From Oxalobacteraceae bacterium (GTDB lineage: Bacteria; Pseudomonadota; Gammaproteobacteria; Burkholderiales; Burkholderiaceae_D), in assembly GCA_947374865.1 (NCBI GenBank), contig CANCDR010000001.1, positions 557,864-621,863 of the forward strand: DNA of 64,000 nt, in the 5' to 3' direction. The notes under the pieces are model-generated. The model was not told the DNA's origin. It did not search any database and was given only the letters and a program-made list of their open reading frames with translations. The translations under genes and the position numbers were made by a program. Positions 57,604 through 64,000 of this stretch are shown here, in pieces; the first letter of the stretch is position 1; the number at the start of each line of letters is the position of its first letter.

Positions 57604-58296
57604 ATGGAAAGTGCGCAAAAAATTAGCAGCGAATACGATGACACCAGCGAAAAAATGCGTCGCGATGTCATGCGTAATCTTGAATCCTATGGCAAGGCCT
57701 CGATCTCGGATTTAGCGGGCATGTCCGATACCGAACGGACCAAGTGGCTATTCTGGAATCTGCATGAAAATCTCGCTGTCTTGCGCAAGCACGAGCCTGC
57801 CTTGATCGGTCAGATTATTCGTAGTCAGATGACCGTATGCGACGGTCAGTCGATGTGGACGGAACAGTTCGGCCTCGAGAAGCGCATTGAGCTCAGCTGT
57901 AAATGGCAACTTCTATTAAAAGATCAAACCTACCAAAATGAAGATGCCTTTTCGATTAGTGAGGGCTGGATTGATCTGTTCGTCGGCACCAAGCCGCCGC
58001 CCCATCCGGCACTGCAAGCCACACAAAAAGGTTATCTCGATTCAGACAGTCCGCTCTATCCGAATCAGCTCTTTCTCTACGGTTGGATTACCAACGGCGT
58101 GTGGGAAGAAATCAAAGCGCAGCTCTACAACGCCAGCGCAAACTGTCATACCGATATTTTCTTGCGCGATAATTTTCTTTTTCCGGTCAAGCCCTGTCAC
58201 GCCTTTGTCTCCGGCCCCGCTGGTTCGATCGGCATTACCAACATGGAGTTTCGCGTCTCCTCGCATCCTCGGCTCAATACATGGGTCAAGTCCTGA
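57604..58296 (+). CDS. Conserved hypothetical protein of unknown function
   Basis: A protein of 230 residues from the ATG at 57604, with AGGA upstream; a longer frame from 57532 is not supported. I do not recognise the family. It has no signal peptide or membrane segment. The N-terminal 60 residues look helical and charged (SSEYDDTSEKMRRDVMRNL), residues 70-160 mixed, and the C-terminal half contains YPNQLFLYGWITNGVWEEIKAQLYN and GSIGITNMEFRVSSHP, predicted to include beta strands. It ends just before a strong bidirectional terminator. A stand-alone gene between the YpfJ and phaB genes. Confidence 0.7.
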   Translation: MESAQKISSEYDDTSEKMRRDVMRNLESYGKASISDLAGMSDTERTKWLFWNLHENLAVLRKHEPALIGQIIRSQMTVCDGQSMWTEQFGLEKRIELSCKWQLLLKDQTYQNEDAFSISEGWIDLFVGTKPPPHPALQATQKGYLDSDSPLYPNQLFLYGWITNGVWEEIKAQLYNASANCHTDIFLRDNFLFPVKPCHAFVSGPAGSIGITNMEFRVSSHPRLNTWVKS

Positions 58297-58325
58297 CGCG
58301 AACAGCAAGGGCTGAAGCTGGCGCG

Positions 58326-58367
58326 AAAAAAAACCTGACATCGTGTGAACGATGTCAGGTTTTTTTT
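58326..58367. terminator. Bidirectional terminator between the unknown gene and phaB
   Basis: ACCTGACATCGT (58333-58344) pairs perfectly with ACGATGTCAGGT (58349-58360) around GTGA, flanked by A and T runs on both sides. It serves the convergent transcripts. Confidence 0.93.
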
Positions 58368-58407
58368 GATGCATGCATTGCTAAACGCGCTTCTGCACGC
58401 ATCCGGC

Positions 58408-58446
58408 TGCCGCAGCTTATTGCCGCAGCTTATTGCCGCAGTTTAT
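58408..58446. repeat. Three 13-bp tandem units at the stop of phaB
   Basis: TGCCGCAGCTTAT occurs at 58408-58420 and 58421-58433, and TGCCGCAGTTTAT at 58434-58446. The stop of phaB (58443-58445, minus) is in the last unit. Read along phaB, each unit shows a TAA, so stops occur in all three frames. Confidence 0.85.
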
Positions 58447-59183
58447 TGCATATGTTGCCCGCCATTGATGGCAATATTAGCACCCGTCAGAAAAGCCGCC
58501 TCTTCCGAAGAAAGATAAGCCACCAGACCAGCGACTTCTTCCGGCTTGCCCAGTCGCGCCATCGGAATTTGCGGAATGATCTTGGTATCAAGGACAGTCT
58601 TATCAATCGCCATTACCATCTTGGTGCCGATATAACCTGGCGAAATCGTATTGACTGTCACGCCTTTGCGCGCCACTTCCAGTGCCAGTGCCTTGGTAAA
58701 ACCATGCATGCCCGCCTTGGCCGCAGAATAGTTCGTTTGTCCAAACGCACCCTTCTGCCCATTGACCGAAGAAATATTAATGATGCGACCCCAGCCACGA
58801 TCGGTCATGCCATCACATACAGGCTTGGTCATGTTGAACACAGAATCGAGATTGGTATGAATGACGGCATCCCAATTAACCTTGTCCATTTTTTTGAACG
58901 TCATGTCACGGGTAATGCCAGCATTATTGACCAGCACGTCGATCGGGCCGACTTCTTTTTCGATGATGGCCACACATTGTTTGGCCGATTCATAATCTGC
59001 GACGTCGCACGGATAAGCACGGAAATTAAAGCCCTGTGCCTTCATCCCGGCCAGCCATTCGTCGGCCTTGGTATTGCCTGGGGAATAAGTCGTAACGACA
59101 TGATAATTTAAGGCGGCCAATTTAATGCAGACCGCTTCACCCAAACCGCCCATACCACCCGTTACCAGTGCTACTCGTGCCAT
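58443..59183 (-). CDS. phaB: Acetoacetyl-CoA reductase
   Basis: A protein of 246 residues from the ATG at 59183, with AAGGAG upstream. A short-chain dehydrogenase with TGGMGGLG (8-15) for NADPH, NNAG, ISSVNGQKGAFGQTNYSAAKAG (catalytic Ser, Tyr and Lys) and the PhaB-type end. It reduces acetoacetyl-CoA to (R)-3-hydroxybutyryl-CoA for PHB. It follows phaA by 63 bp and its stop opens a tandem repeat. Confidence 0.96.
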   Translation of the reverse strand: MARVALVTGGMGGLGEAVCIKLAALNYHVVTTYSPGNTKADEWLAGMKAQGFNFRAYPCDVADYESAKQCVAIIEKEVGPIDVLVNNAGITRDMTFKKMDKVNWDAVIHTNLDSVFNMTKPVCDGMTDRGWGRIINISSVNGQKGAFGQTNYSAAKAGMHGFTKALALEVARKGVTVNTISPGYIGTKMVMAIDKTVLDTKIIPQIPMARLGKPEEVAGLVAYLSSEEAAFLTGANIAINGGQHMQ

Positions 59184-59246
59184 TGTCATCTCCTTTGTTT
59201 TATTATTGGAACCGTTCAACACACACATCAAACAAACCGCTTGGCG

Positions 59247-60425
59247 CTAATCGCGCTCAATCGCCAACGCCACGCCCATACCACCACCGATACACAGACT
59301 GGCCAAACCACGCTTGGCATCACGCCGCAGCATTTCATGGATCAGGCTCACCAGAATACGGCAGCCAGAGGCGCCAATCGGATGGCCAATCGCAATCGCG
59401 CCACCGTTGACGTTAATTTTACTGGTGTCCCAACCCATCTGACGATTGACGGCAATCGCCTGTGCCGCAAAAGCCTCGTTAATTTCCATCAAATCCAAAT
59501 CCTGATGCGTCCAGCCGGCTTTCTTGAGGCATAACTGCGCGGCTGGCACTGGACCCATGCCCATGATAGCCGGATCAACACCTGCTGAAGAATAGGCCTT
59601 GATGCGCACTAACGGTGTGAGTCCCAGCTCACGCGCCAAACTGGCAGACATCATCATGACTGCGGCCGCGCCATCATTGAGACCCGATGCATTACCCGCC
59701 GTGACTGTGCCGTCTTTCGAAAATGCCGGTCGTAGCGCCGCGAGTGACTCGATGGTTGTACCAGGCTTGATGTATTCATCCTGATCGAAGGTCACGCTGC
59801 CCTTTTTATTGGCAATCTCGAGCGCGAGGATTTCTTTTTTAAAGTAGCCGGCATTTTGTGCAGCCTCTGCCTTGTTTTGTGAAGCTGCCGCAAAGGCATC
59901 TTGCTCCGCGCGTGATATGTCGTATTTCTTGGCGATGTTTTCTGCCGTAACGCCCATATGATATTGATTCGTGACGTCCCATAAGCCATCAACAATCATG
60001 GTGTCGACTAATTTTGCATCGCCCATGCGGAATCCGTCACGCGAATTATTTAGCACATGCGGCGATGCGCTCATGTTTTCCTGACCACCGGCGATGATGA
60101 TTTGCGCATCACCGCAGTGAATCGCCTGTGCCGCCAGATGCGTCGCTTTCAAGCCGCTACCGCAGACTTTGTTAATGGTAAAGCCAGGCACCATATCGGG
60201 CAGACCTGCGCGCAGCACGGCTTGGCGTGCCGGGTTTTGTCCGACCCCTGCAGTGAGCACCTGTCCCAAAATAACTTCGCTGATTTTCGATCCATCCAAG
60301 CCAGTATTCGCCAGTAGACCCTTAATGACATGGGCACCCAGATCGGCGGCCGATATCTTGGCGAGTGCGCCACCAAATTTTCCTACTGCGGTGCGTCCCG
60401 CAGCGACGATGACGACATCATTCAT
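59247..60425 (-). CDS. phaA: Acetyl-CoA C-acetyltransferase (beta-ketothiolase)
   Basis: A protein of 392 residues with the thiolase motifs [18 protein letters not shown] (active Cys about 89), [21 protein letters not shown] (His) and [13 protein letters not shown] (second Cys). It condenses two acetyl-CoA to acetoacetyl-CoA. First gene of phaA-phaB. GGAGAG precedes the start. The PHB synthase phaC is not in the window. Confidence 0.96.
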   Translation of the reverse strand: MNDVVIVAAGRTAVGKFGGALAKISAADLGAHVIKGLLANTGLDGSKISEVILGQVLTAGVGQNPARQAVLRAGLPDMVPGFTINKVCGSGLKATHLAAQAIHCGDAQIIIAGGQENMSASPHVLNNSRDGFRMGDAKLVDTMIVDGLWDVTNQYHMGVTAENIAKKYDISRAEQDAFAAASQNKAEAAQNAGYFKKEILALEIANKKGSVTFDQDEYIKPGTTIESLAALRPAFSKDGTVTAGNASGLNDGAAAVMMMSASLARELGLTPLVRIKAYSSAGVDPAIMGMGPVPAAQLCLKKAGWTHQDLDLMEINEAFAAQAIAVNRQMGWDTSKINVNGGAIAIGHPIGASGCRILVSLIHEMLRRDAKRGLASLCIGGGMGVALAIERD

Positions 60426-60741
60426 GCATGCTCTCCATTATAGTTATGCAGCCGGCGTGGTAAAACTCTCCATGAATGGCTGAATTTAAAGTCATGGTGG
60501 AATGAGCATACTAAGAAATGGGTGTCATGCGCAACGGGTAGATGGCGTTTAATCCGCTTTTCGCGCGTGAAATCCTGCACGTGCATCACTTTCTTGCTAC
60601 GTGCGGCATCAAGCTTTCTTGAAACTTACAAAATGGGCGGCAATCTCAGCGCAATGGGGAAAAGCGCGGTGTCGACGTTGCAAGTACCGAACTACCCTGA
60701 TCGGATGACCAAGGCGCATTAAAATCGGCCAGGAAGTCTTT
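60426..60741. other. 316-bp gap between phaA and the Lys-rich gene
   Basis: It must hold the phaA promoter and the 3' end of the repeat-protein transcript. I see no credible gene, tRNA or strong terminator in it. Confidence 0.5.
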
Positions 60742-61551
60742 TTATGGGTAACTGTATCCAGCTTGTGCGGAGGTTGACTTCAAGAAGCGCATGTCTTGCA
60801 CGAGCTTTTTCAAGTAGTCCAACTCTTCCTGCTGATTGGCGATGATTGTGAGTAATTGCGCCTCGGTCGTTACTTTCGGCGGTCCCGCTTTACTTGATTT
60901 TGCTGCAGAAGCGGAGGAGGAAGGCATACCGCCCTGGATGATTTTTCTTTGACCCAGCGCATAACTTCTGGCGCGTTCAAACTCGCGAATACGTGCCGCT
61001 TCTTTGACAGGATCTACTTTGACGTAAGGTGTTTTTTCCTTCACCGGCTCGACCTCCTTGACGTTATCCTTGCCACCATTTTTAGCAGTTTCTGCGTCCT
61101 TTTTTACGCCTGTCGTTTTCGCGGATTTACCTGCCTCACCTGCCTTGGAAGTATCCTTTGCATTATCCTTGGTTGCGTCCTTCTCCGAATCCTTCAAGCT
61201 ATCCTTGGTAGACTCTTTGCCTTTGGCGACTTCCTTAGTAGTTGCTTTTGCGCTGTCTTTTGAATTTTCTTTTGCGCTGTCTTTCGCGCCAGCTTTTGTC
61301 GGCTCTTTGGCGATGTCTTTTGAGCTTACCTTTGAGCTATCTTTTGGCGTCTCTTTGTCGCCCTCTTTAGCAGCGTCTGGCTTGGCTTCTTTGGCCGCTT
61401 CGGGCGCGGTGATTTTCGGCGCACTGGCGGCGACTTTGACGACCGGAGCAGGTTTTGACTCCTTTGTCGTTTCCTTATCTTGCGCCAATGCGCACGTGGC
61501 GAAAGCAAAGCTGCCAATCGCTAGCGCATTCAGAAGCGATGATGTATTCAT
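60742..61551 (-). CDS. Exported low-complexity Lys/Asp/Ser-rich (LEA-like) protein
   Basis: A protein of 269 residues from the ATG at 61551, with AGGATAAGG upstream. Signal peptide 1-23 (ALA before Gln24). Residues 50-170 are made almost only of K, D, S, A, T and E in loose repeats such as KDSAK, SKDIAK, TKEVAK and KDATK, with no aromatic or bulky hydrophobic residues; it looks intrinsically disordered and recalls LEA-type stretches. Residues 175-206 look folded (PVKEAARIREFERARSYALG) and 230-258 form a coiled coil (EAQLLTIIANQQEELDYLKK). Third in line with FlgP- and FlgT-like genes on the same strand, 127 bp after flgT. I know no family for it. Confidence 0.75.
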   Translation of the reverse strand: MNTSSLLNALAIGSFAFATCALAQDKETTKESKPAPVVKVAASAPKITAPEAAKEAKPDAAKEGDKETPKDSSKVSSKDIAKEPTKAGAKDSAKENSKDSAKATTKEVAKGKESTKDSLKDSEKDATKDNAKDTSKAGEAGKSAKTTGVKKDAETAKNGGKDNVKEVEPVKEKTPYVKVDPVKEAARIREFERARSYALGQRKIIQGGMPSSSASAAKSSKAGPPKVTTEAQLLTIIANQQEELDYLKKLVQDMRFLKSTSAQAGYSYP

Positions 61552-61678
61552 GACCTTATCCTCAGTGGCTAAGCACCGGCACACTGGCCAGTGTTATTGC
61601 ATACTTATGCATTGTTATCGCCCTCTTACTACCTGGCTTTGAAGTGCTATTTTCTTGGTCTTGCTTTTTTTTGCTTGA

Positions 61679-62869
61679 TCATCGCGGCGCTTCAAATCGA
61701 ACTAGATCGCCAATGCGCACCTTATTGTTTTTTAGTTCTGTTTGTAGCTCACCCGTGGCAAACAAGGGCTGTACCTGCGTAATTAATACTGTGGTGATGG
61801 GCGTTTCTGGCACCCCGATATCCGCGCCATTTTGCAAGGCACTAATGCCCCAACCTGGCTGCAATTGATAGACCACTAATTTGTCGCCCACACCGATCGA
61901 TGAGGTTGATCCGGCATCAAGAAATATCTTGTTTCCGTTGACGCGTACCACTTTGGCCGAGAAAGGTAAGCGGGACAAATCCGCCAATACGACATTCACC
62001 ATATCGTTGATCACATCATTAATGACTTTGCCGTAATCAGTCATATAAAAGGCAGCGCTACCAAACGGCTTACCTGGCTCGACCTGTGATTTGGCAATGC
62101 CCCATTTATCCAGACGATGATGACTGACCATGGCACCGGTCATTCCGTCATGGATGAACAGCTCCACTTCAAAGCGGCGTTTGACATCTTGCAGGTAGCC
62201 AAAATAGCCGCCCTCCGCAGCGCTGCCCATATCCACGATCATGCCGGAGATAATGAACTGCGCATCACTTTGTTCTGCCACCTGCTGCATGGATTTGCGC
62301 AGCGGTTCGGTATTTATTTGCAGGACATCCGTGAGCACCGGACGCTGAATCAATCGTGGTAATACCTGCCCCGAGTTTTCCAGGCGGCGCATGAGTTCTC
62401 GCGGCACGCCATTCCACAAATCCTCAAAATCCGGCGCCTGCAATGGTTTGCTCAGAATAAACTGGCCAGCGACGACTTTTTTTCGATAGGCGCGGCCGAC
62501 GCCCACTTGATCGCGCAAGGATTTTTCATCCGCGCGGATCAGGACATGGAACATATCGCCTTCAACCCATTCACGCAGGACAGTAATTTCGCCAAAATTT
62601 TGTTTCGCGCGCAAACGACTGCTTTGCAAAGGCGTGCCTGTCTTGGCGGTAGTTTCTGCCACTTCCAGTTGGGAACCCGCCTGCAGTTCCGCTTGCTGCG
62701 TTGCATCCCGGATGGCGGCTAATCGGGCAAGTTCTAGCCCGCCTGATTCAATCGGGGCAATCCCACGCGCCTCAATCGATGCCGCAGCGGCCTGCGGGAT
62801 GGTCATGAACATTGCCATCACGCCCGCACCACAAATAAGTCGTCTTGCCAATGCCAGCATGTTCATCAT
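61679..62869 (-). CDS. flgT: FlgT-like flagellar assembly protein
   Basis: A protein of 396 residues from the ATG at 62869; an earlier ATG at 62896 lies within a few bases of a TATAAT and is less likely. A signal peptide (about 1-30) precedes EARGIAPIESGGLELARLAAIRDATQQAELQAG, the FlgT N-terminal pattern. A middle TolB-like domain (SDAQFIISGMIVDMGSAAEGG) and a C-terminal domain with IFLDAGSTSSIGVGDKLVVYQL follow. In Vibrio, FlgT forms the H-ring around the basal body. It lies 62 bp after the FlgP-like gene. Identification is by domain pattern, so moderately sure. Confidence 0.7.
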   Translation of the reverse strand: MMNMLALARRLICGAGVMAMFMTIPQAAAASIEARGIAPIESGGLELARLAAIRDATQQAELQAGSQLEVAETTAKTGTPLQSSRLRAKQNFGEITVLREWVEGDMFHVLIRADEKSLRDQVGVGRAYRKKVVAGQFILSKPLQAPDFEDLWNGVPRELMRRLENSGQVLPRLIQRPVLTDVLQINTEPLRKSMQQVAEQSDAQFIISGMIVDMGSAAEGGYFGYLQDVKRRFEVELFIHDGMTGAMVSHHRLDKWGIAKSQVEPGKPFGSAAFYMTDYGKVINDVINDMVNVVLADLSRLPFSAKVVRVNGNKIFLDAGSTSSIGVGDKLVVYQLQPGWGISALQNGADIGVPETPITTVLITQVQPLFATGELQTELKNNKVRIGDLVRFEAPR

Positions 62870-62907
62870 TACTCTGCGCCTGTCTTTATTTTGCATTCGA
62901 AAAATGC

Positions 62908-62913
62908 ATTATA
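62908..62913 (-). promoter_or_regulatory. TATAAT element before the FlgT-like gene
   Basis: A perfect TATAAT on the minus strand, 39 bp before the chosen ATG, with no convincing -35 hexamer at 16-18 bp. It may give the FlgT-like gene its own start in addition to read-through from the FlgP-like gene. Confidence 0.35.
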
Positions 62914-62930
62914 CGGACGGCGTGTCACTT

Positions 62931-63596
62931 TTATTCTGAGTAATAAAAGGAGGAACTGTAGCCACAATCTTGACTGCCCGCACCTTTGGCACTGCAATTA
63001 CCATTATTTAAAGCTGTCGCTGAGGGTGATGAGCTGTTTGCTGGCGGGGCAACAAATGAGCGCATGGTGGATTCTTCAAAAGCTAATTCCATGATTGTTT
63101 CGTAGTTTCCATCAGCCATTGGCGTGATACTCACGACCCTGGCACCGCGCAGATACGCATCCACGAAAACGCGAAAACTATCATTTTGCGCCATCATCGC
63201 TGCGACCGTGCTATTACCTGAGACCCTGACACCGTACACTTGTTCTGCAAGGGAACGATAGGCATCCAATTTCGAGGCACGCATGGCCATCAAGCGCCGT
63301 TGTCCAACGGTATAACCATCATAGGAGCTAGTGGCACCGTAGCCCACTGCAGTCAGCTTGGCAATACGTTGTTGGCCAGATCGTGTGGCACTATCGGGCT
63401 GTTTTGCTTGTGGCTCTATGCTCATTGCCATACCAGCCATGTCCTTTGCTTCGGCAGCTTTGCTCGCCGTAGCAATGCGGGTAGGCGCTGGATTTTCAGT
63501 GCTTTCCTTTAGCACATCGACGACTTTGCCCATGGTCGTACAACCGCTAAGCAAGATGCAGTGGGCTGCAAGGAGCAAGGTGAGTAACTTGTTCAT
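62931..63596 (-). CDS. flgP: FlgP-like outer membrane lipoprotein (LPP20 family)
   Basis: A protein of 221 residues from the ATG at 63596, with GGAG eight bases upstream. The lipobox LLSGC (15-19) makes it a lipoprotein, probably processed by Lgt. The LPP20/FlgP domain is seen in TAVGYGATSSYDGYTVGQRRLMAMRASKLDAYRSLAEQVYGVRVSG, and the tail is Ser-rich. In Vibrio and Campylobacter FlgP is an outer-membrane lipoprotein of flagellar disks. Here it heads a block with the FlgT-like gene. Other LPP20 proteins have unrelated roles, so the symbol is provisional. Confidence 0.7.
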   Translation of the reverse strand: MNKLLTLLLAAHCILLSGCTTMGKVVDVLKESTENPAPTRIATASKAAEAKDMAGMAMSIEPQAKQPDSATRSGQQRIAKLTAVGYGATSSYDGYTVGQRRLMAMRASKLDAYRSLAEQVYGVRVSGNSTVAAMMAQNDSFRVFVDAYLRGARVVSITPMADGNYETIMELAFEESTMRSFVAPPANSSSPSATALNNGNCSAKGAGSQDCGYSSSFYYSE

Positions 63597-63702
63597 TCTG
63601 TATTCTCCAGATAATAGATGGCATGCCCAAATGCAGAGGCGCTTATGTCCTTTACGACACAATTAAAATGTTCTTGAGGTTTTTATTATCTGTGTACAGA
63701 CG

Positions 63703-63735
63703 AAAAAAAACGACCAGCAAGAATGTGGTCGTTTT
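63703..63735 (-). terminator. Terminator after tRNA-Thr
   Basis: On the minus strand AAAACGACCA pairs with TGGTCGTTTT and is followed by a T run. It lies just past the tRNA-Thr 3' end. Confidence 0.88.
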
Positions 63736-63741
63736 GTAATG

Positions 63742-63817
63742 TGGTGCCGTTGGCCGGAATCGAACTGGCGACCTATTCGTTACGAGTGAATTGCTCTACC
63801 AACTGAGCTACAACGGC
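63742..63817 (-). tRNA. tRNA-Thr (anticodon CGT)
   Basis: On the minus strand GCCGTTG (63817-63811) pairs with CAACGGC (63752-63746), then A and an encoded CCA (63744-63742). The anticodon loop CTCGTAA gives anticodon CGU, reading ACG. The anticodon stem ATTCA/CGAAT has an A-C mismatch next to the loop. T-loop GTTCGATTCC is standard. 76 nt. Confidence 0.95.
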
Positions 63818-63857
63818 ATGTGTTTCTTAATTTTAACAAATTGCATGGACTAAAACA

Positions 63858-63891
63858 CAAAAACCCCCACCCGATGACGGATGGGGGTTTT
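63858..63891 (-). terminator. Terminator after the 5S rRNA
   Basis: On the minus strand AAAACCCCCATCCG pairs with CGGGTGGGGGTTTTT with one G-U pair, loop TCAT. It separates the 5S rRNA from the tRNA-Thr gene. Confidence 0.92.
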
Positions 63892-63903
63892 GCTTAATAA
63901 AAG

Positions 63904-64000
63904 CCTGACGATGACCTACTTTCACACTGGTTGCAGCACTATCATCGGCGCAAATTCGTTTCACGGTCCTGTTCGGGATGGGAAGGGGTGGTACCGAATC
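63904..64000 (-). rRNA. rrf: 5S ribosomal RNA (3' part)
   Basis: On the minus strand the sequence ends in GGTCATCGTCAGGC, and CCATCCCGAACAGGACC marks the conserved central part of 5S rRNA. The gene runs off the right edge, so about 20 bases at its 5' end are missing. It is the last gene of a ribosomal RNA operon that enters from beyond the window. Confidence 0.95.

Overview
The window reads as chromosomal DNA of a betaproteobacterium, most likely Burkholderiales and probably near Oxalobacteraceae. This placement is inferred from gene content and order, not from a search. The evidence is a phaA-phaB pair for polyhydroxybutyrate, an rpsP-rimM-trmD-rplS block, a type B L31 gene directly behind rho, a zapB-like/zapA pair followed by 6S RNA, a DUF3579 gene, an AddAB-type nuclease and a MaeB malic enzyme. 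Coding density is high. Apart from one tandem repeat that may relate to a mobile element, nothing suggests an integrated island.

Layout. 1-5 kb: the 3' part of dadA, an Lrp-type regulator, a branched-chain amino acid binding protein, a small cytochrome c and ilvD. 5-9.7 kb: lgt overlapping a matB-like ligase, then pirin, TauE-like and EVE-domain genes. 9.7-17 kb: 6S RNA with its own promoter and terminator, zapA with a zapB-like gene, and addA/addB. 17-21 kb: trxA, rho, rpmE2 and an ArnT-like membrane protein. 21-28.6 kb: a KimA-like permease, tRNA-Leu, a chemoreceptor, maeB, rubrerythrin and rubredoxin. 28.6-31.5 kb: thiL, pgpA, pncC and pyrF. 31.5-36.2 kb is the least ordinary stretch: a peptidase-type ABC exporter lacking two key residues, an orphan phosphorelay trio (two receiver proteins and an Hpt protein) and a 38-bp tandem duplication against a DUF3579 gene. 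36-45 kb: a CobD/CbiB-like gene, a NUDIX hydrolase, the rpsP-rplS operon, a TM2-like protein, an etfB-etfA-acyl-CoA dehydrogenase operon and a TusA-like gene. 45-60.5 kb: alaS, glnS, a DUF1345 gene, exeA/gspB, an HDOD pair, sbcB, an S4-domain gene, alkB-like, YpfJ-like, one unrecognised gene and phaA-phaB. 60.7-63.6 kb: a FlgP-like lipoprotein, a FlgT-like protein and an exported Lys/Asp/Ser-repeat protein. 63.7-64 kb: tRNA-Thr and the 3' part of a 5S rRNA, which is the tail of a ribosomal RNA operon read on the minus strand.

How the genes work together. Several neighbourhoods are coherent modules. dadA, Lrp and the LivJ-like protein point to amino acid catabolism and uptake. etfBA with an acyl-CoA dehydrogenase feeds electrons from acyl-CoA oxidation, and phaAB turns acetyl-CoA into the PHB precursor. 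Rubrerythrin and rubredoxin form a peroxide-reducing pair. ExeA and GspB prepare the cell wall for a type II secretin. FlgP- and FlgT-like proteins suggest an outer-membrane flagellar ring of the Vibrio kind.

The points most worth a second look are: (i) the ABC exporter with Cys-to-Ser in its C39 domain and His-to-Gln in its H-loop; (ii) the FlgP/FlgT pair with a LEA-like disordered exported protein; (iii) a recurrent pattern of short tandem repeats, mostly 13 nt and containing TAAGCT, that start at or straddle stop codons of unrelated genes; and (iv) the 38-bp direct duplication that supplies the last codons of the DUF3579 gene. I found no clearly novel large system. These are leads, not demonstrated discoveries.
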